Shown piece after piece: positions 36,159 through 44,790 of a DNA stretch of 64,000 nt. The translations under genes and the position numbers were made by a program. The stretch is from Pirellulales bacterium. Its GTDB lineage: Bacteria; Planctomycetota; Planctomycetia; Pirellulales; JAEUIK01. Within the stretch, counting starts at the first letter, position 1. Every line of letters begins with the position of its first letter. The stretch spans positions 62,001 to 126,000 of the forward strand of contig JAHBXR010000011.1 of NCBI GenBank assembly GCA_019636335.1, in the 5' to 3' direction. The notes beneath the pieces were generated by a model. It searched no databases, was not told the origin of the DNA, and saw nothing but the letters and a program-made list of their open reading frames with translations.

Positions 36159-37913
36159 CTACCGAGTTTTTGTCGCCAGTGACACCACCACCAGCACCAC
36201 GAACCCCAGCGGAATCGTCACGATGCCGGGCTGGCTGAACGGCACGAGGGCCGTGGCTGGGTCGAGACCGTAGATGTCTCGGTAGGTGTCGCCGCTGGCC
36301 AGGATCCAGGCCAGCGACGAGAGCATGCCCACCACGATCGCGACCGTGATGCCTTGCTTCGTCGTCCCTTTCCAGAAGAGGAGCATCACGAGCGAGGGCA
36401 GGTTGGCCGAGGCGGCCACGCTGAAGGCCCAGCCCACCAGGAAGTTCACGTTCATCCGCTCGAACAGAATGCCCAGCACGATGGCGATGGCCCCCACGGC
36501 CACGGCCGTGAGCTTGGCCAGGCGCACCTTTTCGTGATCGGTGAGCTTCACGCGTAGCAGCTCGCCCGCCAGGTCGTGCGCCACGGCGCCGCTGGCCGCC
36601 ACGATCAGGCCGCTCACCGTGCCCAGCACCGTGGTGAAGGCAATGGCCGAGATCGTGGCGAAGAGCAATTCGCCGAAGCTGCGGGCCAAGAGCGGCGCCG
36701 CCATGTTGCTGTTCGTCACGTCGATGGCGCCGCTCGTCATGGCGCCGAGTCCCAGGAAGAGGGTCAGCACGTAGAAAAATCCGATCGTGCCGATGCCCAC
36801 CACGGTGCTCTTGCGCGCCGCGGCCTCGTCCTTGACCGTGTAATAGCGGATCAGAATGTGCGGCAGCGACGCCGTGCCGCAGAACAGGGCCAGCATCAGC
36901 GAGAGAAAGTTCAGCTTGTCGAAGAAGTAATCGCTGCGCACGCCGGCGAACGTGGGGCTGTTGCCCGGCTTGAGCACGTCGCTCCCCGGGGTGGGCTTCT
37001 GCGAGAAGACCGTCGTCGTGCCGCCATCCTCGTTGCGGGTGGTGGTCGATTTCCACAGCACGACCTCGCTCCGCTCGAGCGTGCTGAGAAACTGCAATGG
37101 CCCGAGCGGGCCCGTCTTCAGCTTGCCATCAGGCAGGCGGCTCACTTCGCCGACCGGCCAGAGATCCCCTTCGCCTGGCCCTCTCCCCTGCGGTTTGCCG
37201 TTGACGATCCGCGTGCCGTCGGCCGTGACGGTCACGGTTTGCGTTTCTGTCAGGGGATCGCGTCCTGCCTCAGCGTCGCGGAAACGTGGGGCGACCTCCA
37301 ACCCTCGATTCAGAATCAGGACGGTGAGCACCGCGCTAAAGATCACCAGGAGCGAGCCCTTCAGAAACTGCACGTACGTGGTCGAGACCATGCCAGCCGT
37401 GCCGACGATCAGCACGACGACCGTGCCGACGATCACCACGCCGGCCCAGTGGGGCAGCCCCAACAGCGGCGTGATGAGGACGCCGGCGCCGACCATCTGC
37501 GGAATCAGATAGAAGACGCTCACGGCCAGCGTGCTCACGGCGGCGGCCAGCTTGATGCCGCGCGAGTTGAAGCGCGCATCGAGCGCGTCGGCGAAGGTGT
37601 ATCGCCCCAGGCGCTTCACCGGCGCGGCGATGACAAAGAGCGCCACGATCCAGCCCGCCAGGTAGCCGATCGAGTAGAGAAACCCGTCGTAACCATAAAA
37701 GGCGATCATGCCGCAGATGCCGAGAAACGACGCGGCGGAAAGGTAATCGCCAGCGAAGGCCACTCCGTTGATGAACCAGTGGATATTCCCGCCAGCAGCG
37801 AAGTAACTCTGCGACGAGCGCGTTTTGGCGGCAAAATAAAAACTCAGCCCCAGGGTGATGCCGACGAAGATGGCGAAGACCACGATCGCGGCCAGCGAAG
37901 GCTCGTAGATCAT
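36159..37913 (-). CDS. Sodium:solute symporter, cation/acetate (ActP-like) branch
   Basis: A 584-residue SSS-family transporter with about thirteen membrane helices, starting MIYEPSLAAIVVFAIFVGITLG. Family signatures include YFAAGGNIHWFINGVAFAGDYLSAASFLG near the N-terminus and 'GTASLPHILIRYYTVKDEAAARKS' in the middle. Between helices 6 and 7 it has a long extracytoplasmic insert (about 205-300) with repeated Thr/Val and Gly. It overlaps the upstream DUF485 gene by four bases, the classic yjcH-actP arrangement. The substrate is probably a short-chain carboxylate such as acetate. Confidence 0.92.
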   Translation of the reverse strand: MIYEPSLAAIVVFAIFVGITLGLSFYFAAKTRSSQSYFAAGGNIHWFINGVAFAGDYLSAASFLGICGMIAFYGYDGFLYSIGYLAGWIVALFVIAAPVKRLGRYTFADALDARFNSRGIKLAAAVSTLAVSVFYLIPQMVGAGVLITPLLGLPHWAGVVIVGTVVVLIVGTAGMVSTTYVQFLKGSLLVIFSAVLTVLILNRGLEVAPRFRDAEAGRDPLTETQTVTVTADGTRIVNGKPQGRGPGEGDLWPVGEVSRLPDGKLKTGPLGPLQFLSTLERSEVVLWKSTTTRNEDGGTTTVFSQKPTPGSDVLKPGNSPTFAGVRSDYFFDKLNFLSLMLALFCGTASLPHILIRYYTVKDEAAARKSTVVGIGTIGFFYVLTLFLGLGAMTSGAIDVTNSNMAAPLLARSFGELLFATISAIAFTTVLGTVSGLIVAASGAVAHDLAGELLRVKLTDHEKVRLAKLTAVAVGAIAIVLGILFERMNVNFLVGWAFSVAASANLPSLVMLLFWKGTTKQGITVAIVVGMLSSLAWILASGDTYRDIYGLDPATALVPFSQPGIVTIPLGFVVLVVVSLATKTR

Positions 37914-38209
37914 CGTCCGGCCTCGCGCGAATCGTCGCGTGCGGGACCGAGTCGGCAGATCCAGTCGTAGAGTACCGCCAGGACGAAGGCCATGACGATC
38001 AAGGCCAGGCCGCTGAGGACGGCCAGGTTGATGCCGGCCCAAGGCGTGCGTGCCATGAGCGTGGGAGCAAAGGCGTTCGCCAGCACGAAGCTGGCATAGA
38101 AGAACAGGTAGATGGCAAACAGCACGAGCCCCGCGCGCGAATGCCGCGTCGGCTCGAGCCGCGAGCGATCCTCCTCGCTCGACGCTGGCCTGTGGTCGAA
38201 CCCGCCCAT
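37910..38209 (-). CDS. DUF485 membrane protein, symporter partner
   Basis: A 99-residue inner-membrane protein with two helices (about 25-48 and 62-82), matching DUF485 (YjcH-type). The start MGGFDHRP is preceded by AAGGGAAG. The four-base ATGA overlap with the symporter gene shows translational coupling; the pair occurs together in many bacteria, and DUF485 is presumed to assist the transporter. The loop Gly-Pro and the 'LYDWICRLG' tail are typical. Confidence 0.9.
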   Translation of the reverse strand: MGGFDHRPASSEEDRSRLEPTRHSRAGLVLFAIYLFFYASFVLANAFAPTLMARTPWAGINLAVLSGLALIVMAFVLAVLYDWICRLGPARDDSREAGR

Positions 38210-38414
38210 GTTGCTTCCCTTGGTTAACATTTTCCTAGTCTCGGCGCGAATCGACTATCCTACGCCGTGGAACGCGGCAAGCGTAGCGCCGTGACAAACA
38301 ATCGCTGCGGGAGCGCCTGCGCGCCAGGATCGCAAGTGCATACACCTTCGTTTACATGGATAGCCTTCCAATGCGCATGGTGCTCGGATTTAATCTTTCT
38401 GAGGAATCGAGCGT

Positions 38415-38765
38415 ATGAGCGAACATCCCAACGAAGCGCCGAGACACCGCTGGTTCCAGTTCCAACTGCGAACACTGCTTGTCGTGCTTGGTTTGGTGTC
38501 GGTGATTCTCGCATACCGTGCCAATTGGATTCGGCAGCGACGCGCAGCGGCTGTCGGGTGGAAGATCACCGACTTCGAGCCACTGCATCCGCACGCTCCA
38601 GCCAGGGCGCCAGGATTACTTTGGCTATTGGGTGAGCGCGGATATGGAGCCCTTTACCGGGAATCCTCAAAGCCGCTTACGAACGAAGAGGAAACGCAGC
38701 TTGCCAAAGCAGAACTTCTCTTTCCCGAGGCACTTGTAGTATGGGAAGTGTTTCCCGAGCATTGA
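38415..38765 (+). CDS. Small planctomycete membrane-start protein
   Basis: A 116-residue protein of a type frequent in planctomycetes: a hydrophilic head (MSEHPNEAPRHRW), the 'FQFQLRTLLVVLGLVSVILAY' transmembrane start and a short soluble part here of about 75 residues. Longer relatives carry leucine-rich repeats; this one is short and may be a truncated or minimal form. The function of the family is unknown. Composition is slightly AT-richer than average. Confidence 0.75.
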   Translation: MSEHPNEAPRHRWFQFQLRTLLVVLGLVSVILAYRANWIRQRRAAAVGWKITDFEPLHPHAPARAPGLLWLLGERGYGALYRESSKPLTNEEETQLAKAELLFPEALVVWEVFPEH

Positions 38766-39143
38766 TCGGAGGGTTCCGGCAGCGCAGGAGCGCCTACTAG
38801 CGCAAGTCGCGTGGCTGAGATTACATGAGTTCGCTAGAAGAGAAAGAGAGGGCTGCCTACGACTGGTTCTCGATCGTGCGCCGCTATTGACGGCACGAAT
38901 GCGGAAAATCCTGCCCGAGCTGGCTCAGTGAGTCAAGCATGTTGTGACCAAAGAACTTGCGACAATTCCGGGTTGGGTCATGGCGTGCCGGCCTGCCGCC
39001 CTAATCGTCATAAGTTGAAGGATCGTCGCGTGGGGAGTCGATAGGAACCGATGGCGAGCAGCGATAGTTGACTTTGATAAGCAACATTCGTATCATTCGA
39101 GGCACTTCTCGCCTCAGACCAGCGATCGTGCGAGAGGAACTCC
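38766..39143. other. Gene-free stretch upstream of cysH
   Basis: About 380 bases without a gene. The right end holds a good promoter candidate for cysH (listed separately). The left part shows nothing I can name. Confidence 0.5.
39068..39096 (+). promoter_or_regulatory. Candidate sigma-70 promoter of cysH
   Basis: TTGACT at 39068-39073, a 17-base spacer and TATCAT at 39091-39096. This is close to the consensus with ideal spacing, 47 bases before the cysH ATG. The Rrf2 regulator encoded downstream could act here, but no clear operator is visible. Confidence 0.6.
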
Positions 39144-40004
39144 ATGCCCCCAGCCAGTCTGACGACTGCGGATTTCATGCTCACGAATGCTCAAACGGTG
39201 CCGCTTCCCGCAGCGGCCCCCCCAGCGGCCGAGCCGACCAACGGCAAGCCCAGCGACAGTGGTGCCCTCAAAGACGGCGCTCCCAAGGTTCGCGTGGCGA
39301 GCGAGGAATTGCTCGCGCAATTGAAGGAGTACAGTCGTCAGCTCGAAAATGCTCAACCTCGCGAGATCATCGAGTGGGCCGCGGAGAATTACTTCCCTCG
39401 CCTGGGCATGGCCACTGCCTTCGGTCCGGAAGGCTGCGTGATCATTCACTACCTGGCCGAGGTCCAGCCGAAGACCTACGTCTTCAATCTCGACACCGGC
39501 TACCAGTTCAAGGAAACCCTCGAGCTGCGCGACCGCATCGCCAAGCGGTACGGCATCGAAGTCGAGCTGCGCAGCGCCCCGACCACCGTGGCCGAGTACG
39601 AAGCTCAAAATGGTGGCCCCGTTTATAAAACCGATCCGAACAGGTGCTGTTTCGATCGCAAGGTGAAGGTCCTGCGCGAGTCGGTGGGGGGACTCGATGC
39701 CTGGATGAGCGGCATTCGCCGCGACCAGAGCACGGATCGCGCCGCGGCCGACATCGTGGGCTGGGACAAGAAGTTTGGTCTCGTGAAGATCAGCCCCTTG
39801 GCCAATTGGACCAAGAAAGACGTTTGGAAGCTGATCACCGACCACGACATCCCGTACAATCCACTGCACGACCAGGGCTACACGAGCATCGGTTGCTGGC
39901 CCTGCACGCGGGCAGTGATGTTTGGCGAAGACGAGCGTGCCGGTCGTTGGAGCGGCACGGCGAAGACCGAGTGCGGCCTGCACTCGGTCGACGAGAAAGA
40001 ATAA
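39144..40004 (+). CDS. cysH: Phosphoadenylyl/adenylyl-sulfate reductase
   Basis: Reduces activated sulfate (APS or PAPS) to sulfite with thioredoxin or glutaredoxin. 286 residues. After a 50-residue leader of low complexity come the ATP-binding-like SGG-type loop 'TAFGPEGCVIIHYL', FNLDTGYQF, the catalytic Cys277 in ECGLH, and the cluster ligands CC (168-169) with CxxC (251-254). The CC/CxxC set marks the [4Fe-4S] type that uses APS. With sat nearby and no cysN/cysC seen, direct reduction of APS is likely. It is followed by an Rrf2 regulator gene 96 bases on. Confidence 0.93.
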   Translation: MPPASLTTADFMLTNAQTVPLPAAAPPAAEPTNGKPSDSGALKDGAPKVRVASEELLAQLKEYSRQLENAQPREIIEWAAENYFPRLGMATAFGPEGCVIIHYLAEVQPKTYVFNLDTGYQFKETLELRDRIAKRYGIEVELRSAPTTVAEYEAQNGGPVYKTDPNRCCFDRKVKVLRESVGGLDAWMSGIRRDQSTDRAAADIVGWDKKFGLVKISPLANWTKKDVWKLITDHDIPYNPLHDQGYTSIGCWPCTRAVMFGEDERAGRWSGTAKTECGLHSVDEKE

Positions 40005-40100
40005 ACGCGGCGGCTCGCACCGTGCGGCGTTCGGCATCCACTCCGAATCGCGTCGCGGGCCACGCGCGATGCCTGGCCCAGTTTCTGCGAGTGACAACGC

Positions 40101-40529
40101 GTGCGAGTCTCTGCCAAGACGGAATACGCCTGCATTGCCATGCTCGAGTTGGCCGCCCGGTACGGCTCGGGGGAGCCGGTGCGCATTCGCGACATCGCCG
40201 AAGAGCACGACATTCCGTCGCGCTTTCTCGTGCAGATTCTGTTGCAGCTTAAAGGGGCGGGCTTCGTGGCCAGCACGCGGGGGGCCGCGGGGGGCTATCA
40301 ATTGCTCGTGCCGCCCGATCAGATCTCGCTGCGCGACGTGATGGTCGTGATCGAGGGTCCGCCCGAGGCGGCGCTGACCAGCAGCGCCGCCCCCACCTCA
40401 TCGGCGGCCAAGACGCTCTTGCACGTGTGGCGCGAAGTCACCGCCGTCGAGCAGCAGATGCTGGGTGAAATCACCTTTGCCGAGTTGGTTACTCGCGCCA
40501 AACGCGAGACCGACATGTACTATATCTAG
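40101..40529 (+). CDS. Rrf2-family transcriptional regulator
   Basis: A 142-residue winged-helix repressor with a GTG start. It opens MRVSAKTEYACIAMLELAARYGSG and has the Rrf2 recognition helix IPSRFLVQILLQLKGAGFV and GGYQL wing. The only Cys is residue 11, so the three Cys ligands of IscR and NsrR are missing; it is more like the CymR group, which senses the cysteine synthase complex or metabolites. Its position right after cysH points to control of sulfate assimilation. Confidence 0.9.
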   Translation: MRVSAKTEYACIAMLELAARYGSGEPVRIRDIAEEHDIPSRFLVQILLQLKGAGFVASTRGAAGGYQLLVPPDQISLRDVMVVIEGPPEAALTSSAAPTSSAAKTLLHVWREVTAVEQQMLGEITFAELVTRAKRETDMYYI

Positions 40530-40586
40530 CCGAGGCGCGTTCCATCGCGGGACGTCCTGCTCATGCCCGGCTGTTGATTAGCTCTC

Positions 40587-41381
40587 ATGATCTCCTTGCT
40601 CACGATCTTCAAGTCGCCGTATGCGCGCGGTCTCTTGGTGGCGATCCTTGCCTTGAGCAACTCCGCGTTCGCCGCCGACAACGTGGCGACGCACGACTGG
40701 CACGAGACGCACAGCTTCGCCGCCCCCGAGGCCCGTCAGGCGGCCGCGGCCGACGAGCGCTACGTGTATGCCATCTCTTCGACGACCGTGGCGCAGCACG
40801 ACCGCGAGACGGGCAAGCTGATCGCACGCAGCCACCCGCCGGCGAAACACCTCAACAGCGGGTTCTTTCACGAGGGGCAACTCTATCTCGCGCACTCGAA
40901 CTATCCGGCGAAGCCCGAGCAAAGTGAAATCAAACGGCTCGATCTCGCCACGCTGAAACTAACGACATGGCACGACTTCGGCGCGAGCGACGGCAGCCTG
41001 ACCTGGTGCGTGCGCGATGTCGCAGGAGCATGGTGGTGCAACTTTGCTTACTATGGTGAGGACAACACAAAGACCTACGTCGCCCGGCTCGTCGATGGGC
41101 AGGAAAAGGGGCGTTGGACGTATCCTGCCCGCGTGGTGCAGGCGTTTGGCCAGAAGAGCAGTTCGGGGGGCGTCTGGTATCACGGCAAACTGCTCGTCAC
41201 GGGACACGACGAACGTGAATTGCACATCCTGGAGCTTCCCGCCGATGTCGCCACTGGCGAGCTGCGCCATGTGGCCACCGTAAAGGCCCCTTTCACCGGA
41301 CAAGGCATCGCCATCGATCCGGTGACGGACGGACTGCTTGGCATCGATCGCGGCAAGCGGCGCGTGATCTTCGCAGAATAG
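40587..41381 (+). CDS. Secreted propeller-like protein, unknown function
   Basis: Exported 264-residue protein with a signal peptide (MISLLTIFKSPYARGLLVAILALSNSAFA). The mature protein consists of repeated four-stranded beta blades, as in a seven- or eight-bladed propeller ('ERYVYAISSTTVAQHDRETGKL', 'EGQLYLAHSNYPAKPE', 'DGSLTWCVRDVAGAWWCNF', 'GGVWYHGKLLVTGHDERELHILEL', 'DPVTDGLLGIDRGKRRVIF'). It is followed 11 bases later by a pectate lyase, so the pair may be co-expressed and act outside the cytoplasm. Confidence 0.75.
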   Translation: MISLLTIFKSPYARGLLVAILALSNSAFAADNVATHDWHETHSFAAPEARQAAAADERYVYAISSTTVAQHDRETGKLIARSHPPAKHLNSGFFHEGQLYLAHSNYPAKPEQSEIKRLDLATLKLTTWHDFGASDGSLTWCVRDVAGAWWCNFAYYGEDNTKTYVARLVDGQEKGRWTYPARVVQAFGQKSSSGGVWYHGKLLVTGHDERELHILELPADVATGELRHVATVKAPFTGQGIAIDPVTDGLLGIDRGKRRVIFAE

Positions 41382-41392
41382 AGAGTGATACC

Positions 41393-42475
41393 ATGAAACG
41401 CCATGTCGCCCCCTGGATATTTCTCGCGCTGTTGCTCGCCACGTCGCGGTTGCATGCGGCCGACACGATCGCGTGGAAGGCCTGTCTCTCGCAATCGCCT
41501 ATGTGGTACGGATCGGCCGAGGCCATTCGCATTGCCGACAACGTGCTCGCATACCAGCGTGCCTGCGGCGGGTGGCCGAAGAATCTCGACATGGCAGCGC
41601 CCCTCGACGACGCGACCCGCGCCGAACTACGCGCTACGCGCGACGAGCGCGGCACGATCGACAACGGCGCCACCTATACGCAGCTCCGTTACCTGGCGCG
41701 CGTGGCCAAAGCGACCGGTGAAGCGCGCTTTCGCGAGGGCGTGCTGTCGGGCATCGACTTCCTGCTCGCCGCCCAATATCCCTCGGGGGGCTGGCCACAG
41801 GTATCGCCGAACCCCGCAGGGTACTCACGGAACATCACCTTCAACGACAACGCGATGACCGGCGCGCTGCAACTGCTGCGCGACGTATCGCTGGGCGAGG
41901 CGAATTTCGACTGGATCGACGACGAGCGCCGCATCGATGCCGGCAAGGCCGTCGAACGCGGCATCGAGTGCATCTTGCAGTGCCAGATTGTCGTCGACGG
42001 CCGGCCGACGGTCTGGTGCGCGCAACACGATCCGGCCAGCTTCGCTCCCGCCGGGGCGCGGAGCTATGAGCTCCCCTCGTTCAGCGGTTCGGAGAGTGTC
42101 GGCATCGTGCGTTTCCTGATGCAGATCGACGAGCCGGGCCCGGCGATCGTCGCCTCGATCGAAGGCGCGGTCGACTGGTTCGAACGGGCGAAGCTCACCG
42201 GCCTTCGCATCGATCGACGCGAGGATCCCAGCCTGCCAAGAGGTTGGGATAAGATCGTCGTCGAGGATCCGCAGGGGCCGCCCATCTGGGCACGGTTCTA
42301 CGACTTGAAGACGAATCGCCCCTTCTTCTGCAGTCGCGACGGCGTGCCGCGCGAGCACCTGGCCGAGATCGAATACGAGCGGCGCACCGGCTACGCCTGG
42401 TACGGTGATTCTCCGGCGGCTCTGCTCTCGCGCGATTATCCGCGCTGGCAGGCTCGCTGGAATCAACGGCCCTGA
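41393..42475 (+). CDS. Pectate lyase, polysaccharide lyase family 10-like
   Basis: Exported 360-residue enzyme, signal peptide MKRHVAPWIFLALLLATSRLHA. The mature part matches PelA-type lyases: 'YQRACGGWPKNLDM', 'DNGATYTQLRYLARVAKATG', 'QYPSGGWPQ', 'ITFNDNAMTGALQLLRDV', with the conserved Asp/Asn/Arg positions of the calcium and catalytic sites (for instance TFNDNAM and the 'SFSGSESVGIVRFLM' region), and the final RRTGYAWYGD. It cleaves polygalacturonate in pectin by beta-elimination. It is preceded by the propeller-like secreted protein and is consistent with use of plant or algal polysaccharide. Confidence 0.9.
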   Translation: MKRHVAPWIFLALLLATSRLHAADTIAWKACLSQSPMWYGSAEAIRIADNVLAYQRACGGWPKNLDMAAPLDDATRAELRATRDERGTIDNGATYTQLRYLARVAKATGEARFREGVLSGIDFLLAAQYPSGGWPQVSPNPAGYSRNITFNDNAMTGALQLLRDVSLGEANFDWIDDERRIDAGKAVERGIECILQCQIVVDGRPTVWCAQHDPASFAPAGARSYELPSFSGSESVGIVRFLMQIDEPGPAIVASIEGAVDWFERAKLTGLRIDRREDPSLPRGWDKIVVEDPQGPPIWARFYDLKTNRPFFCSRDGVPREHLAEIEYERRTGYAWYGDSPAALLSRDYPRWQARWNQRP

Positions 42476-42507
42476 GCCGCTTGGATGCAATCCCTGCATC
42501 CACGAAA

Positions 42508-42541
42508 AAAGCCGCCCGCGAGAGAAACCCACGGGCGGCTG
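42508..42541 (-). terminator. Intrinsic terminator of sat
   Basis: On the minus strand AGCCGCCCG and CGGGCGGCT form a strong stem around a 14-base loop, followed by TTTTTT (A-run at 42505-42510 on the plus strand). It lies 28 bases past the sat stop and also follows the pectate lyase gene on the other strand. Confidence 0.85.
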
Positions 42542-42568
42542 TAAGTGGCTATGTTCGTACAGGCAAGG

Positions 42569-43837
42569 TTAGGCCTGCGAGGCGCTCGACATGGCCTCGG
42601 CCAGAATGCGCGACGTGCTTTCGCGCATGATGCGCGGGTCGACCGTGTTGCCGGCCAGCAGCGTGTTGCGCACGTCCTTGCCCGAGATGAAGACCGGCTT
42701 CTCGTCCTTGTGCTTCTCCATCAGGTCGACGCGGCCGATCGAGTCGTAGTACGCGGCGAAGCCGACGTTCACGGGCTTGATCTTCAGGTCGCCGCCGAGC
42801 TTGTTGAAGATCTCCTGGGCATCGAAATCGCCCCAGATCGCCGTACCGTCCGCGTAAGGCGCATCGGCATGCTTGCGGCCGATGACGATGTCGGTGAAGC
42901 CGTAGTTCTGGCGATAGATGGCGTGCATCACCGCTTCCTTCGGACCGCCGTAGAACATCTTGATGTCGAGGCCGAGCAGGATCACGCGATCGGGCACCGA
43001 CTCGCTACGCGAGTTCCACAACGAGGTGTCACTGTCTCCCTCGCCGATGCCGCGAGCGTCGATCAGCGCCTCGTAGGTGTGCATGCGCACGTCCGCCTTG
43101 ACGTCGTCTCCCTTCGTCTCGCCGATCAGCGGGTTCAGGCAGGCGCCGGCGTTGTGGCCCGCACGGAGCAACGTCTCGAGGCCGTAGACCAGGGCGTACT
43201 CGTGGGCGCGGTGCAACGGGTTGCGCGTCTGGAAGGCGACGACACGATTCCAGCCTTTTTCGGCCAGCAGCTTGCGCACTTCGCGCGGCGAAAGGACATA
43301 CTTGCCGAACTTTGAATTCTTCGGCTGCGGCAACACCTGGATCGTGCCGCCGATGAGATGCGTCTTGTCGGCGTCTCCCTTGAGCACCATGTCGGCGCCG
43401 GGATGATCGGTCCGCTCGGTGAGGTAGACGCTCTTGATGTAGCGCGGCTTGTCCCATTCGAAGACGTCGCTGATATCGAGCGTGGCGACCGGCTTGCCGG
43501 CCGTGTTCACCAGCGCGACCTTCTGCCCCTTCTTCAGTGTCTTGGCCAACTCGGCGGTGACGGGCAGCGCGATGGGAATCGTCCAGGCATATTTCTTGCC
43601 ATTCACCTCGATGACCGCTTCATCGAGCACGCGGTTGTAGGTGGCCGAATCCATCGGGCCGATCAGCGGGCTCAAAGCGCCATCGCCAAAGCGATACACG
43701 GTTGAGAGATCGGCGTCCGAGACGGGCACCTGGGGAAGCGTGGCGGCCTCGGCTTCGAAAGCGGCAATCTTGTCCGCGGCGACCGTGCAGCAAACCAGCT
43801 CCGAGAGGCCACCGTGAGGGGCGATCAAATCGGCCAT
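42569..43837 (-). CDS. sat: Sulfate adenylyltransferase (ATP sulfurylase)
   Basis: Makes adenylyl sulfate from ATP and sulfate, the first step of sulfate assimilation. 422 residues, monofunctional Sat type, without a kinase domain. Motifs: [11 protein letters not shown] with the catalytic HxxH near residue 205, the Rossmann-like [11 protein letters not shown], 'GRKHADAP' with its RxxH, and the C-terminal FISGKDVRN. It pairs functionally with cysH 2.5 kb away on the other strand. A promoter and a hairpin lie directly upstream, and it ends at a strong terminator. Confidence 0.96.
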   Translation of the reverse strand: MADLIAPHGGLSELVCCTVAADKIAAFEAEAATLPQVPVSDADLSTVYRFGDGALSPLIGPMDSATYNRVLDEAVIEVNGKKYAWTIPIALPVTAELAKTLKKGQKVALVNTAGKPVATLDISDVFEWDKPRYIKSVYLTERTDHPGADMVLKGDADKTHLIGGTIQVLPQPKNSKFGKYVLSPREVRKLLAEKGWNRVVAFQTRNPLHRAHEYALVYGLETLLRAGHNAGACLNPLIGETKGDDVKADVRMHTYEALIDARGIGEGDSDTSLWNSRSESVPDRVILLGLDIKMFYGGPKEAVMHAIYRQNYGFTDIVIGRKHADAPYADGTAIWGDFDAQEIFNKLGGDLKIKPVNVGFAAYYDSIGRVDLMEKHKDEKPVFISGKDVRNTLLAGNTVDPRIMRESTSRILAEAMSSASQA

Positions 43838-43873
43838 AACTTTCGTCCTTCCAGCACGTTAGAGATAGTTCTC

Positions 43874-43890
43874 ACTCGTTTGAAGCGAGT
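43874..43890 (-). promoter_or_regulatory. Palindrome ACTCG-N7-CGAGT at the sat transcription start
   Basis: Inverted pentamers lie between the sat promoter and the sat start codon, roughly where transcription should begin. It is a candidate operator for the Rrf2 protein or a small 5' hairpin. Confidence 0.3.
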
Positions 43891-43891
43891 C

Positions 43892-43920
43892 AGTATAGAA
43901 AAACCGCTGGCAGCACACAA
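43892..43920 (-). promoter_or_regulatory. Candidate sigma-70 promoter of sat
   Basis: On the minus strand, TTGTGT (43915-43920), a 17-base spacer and TATACT (43892-43897), about 55 bases upstream of the sat ATG (43835-43837). Spacing is ideal. Confidence 0.5.
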
Positions 43921-44790
43921 TTGGGCGAAAGCAGCACCCTACGAGGGTTTTTCACGAGGGATTCCTCGCACGAGTCGCCGCGGAAGCGAGCGAGGCCTTG
44001 ATCGCCGCATGACAATCGGCGATGGTCCGTCCAGCGGGCACTAAGAAAAGGCTCCACCTCGAACACGTCCATTTGTCCACGCGAGGTGGGGCGTTTGCGG
44101 TCGACTTGTCGGCAAGGACGACGACTGGTCTCCGCAACTCGCAACCGGACGCTTCGTGCGTGCGCGGTCCGCTCATGGCCCAAATTCCGTCGGTCGCAGG
44201 GCCGACATCAAGACGCGTCAGTCGGTGGCCGGTGACTGGCGCGCCGGGTAAGGCGCTAGGCGAGCAATCGGACGGACTTTCTCCAGTACGAACAGGTTGG
44301 ACGAATCAGGCGGGCCAGGGGCGCGGTGTGCAGGCAGGGATCGCATTCACGTTGGACCGGCGTGCGCACGCCGAGCGCGGGTCTATCCAGGTGCAAGGCG
44401 GAGCCAAGACGTCGAGCCCACTCCTGACACGGCTCCGTTGGAAGTAGAGGACGAACGTTCCCGCGCCGTCCAGGCCTGTGACACTGGCCACGCGCGAGGT
44501 AGCTGATCGGAATCTTTGCCAATCGCGAAAGCGTTCGCGAACGGTGCTTGCAGGTTCTTGATCGAGGCCGCAACGATCGTGTTGCACCCAGCGATCACCA
44601 CACGCACCATTCACTCCCACTGAGGTCCAAGAATAGCGATGCGTGGCGCATCGTCAAGAAACTTTTCCGTGCGCGACAACGAATGCACAGTCGCGCTGCG
44701 CGTAGCTTGCGAACAGCATTTCACTTGCGACGAGAAAAAGTCTCGGCAAGTTTTTTTCACGCGCGTCGATGCTAGCAATGCTGTCGTCGC
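43921..44790. other. Gene-free stretch of about 870 bases
   Basis: No open frame here reads like protein, and none has a good ribosome site. Base composition is mixed, with a more AT-rich patch near 44630-44760 that includes AAACTTTTCC and AAGTTTTTTTC. I see no tRNA, 6S, RNase P or tmRNA hallmark, though structured RNA cannot be excluded by eye. Part of this may be an old mobile or coding remnant. Confidence 0.5.

Noticed and set aside
43921-44790. Several short open frames on both strands as possible small genes
   Set aside because: None has a convincing ribosome site, coding-type third positions throughout or a recognisable motif.
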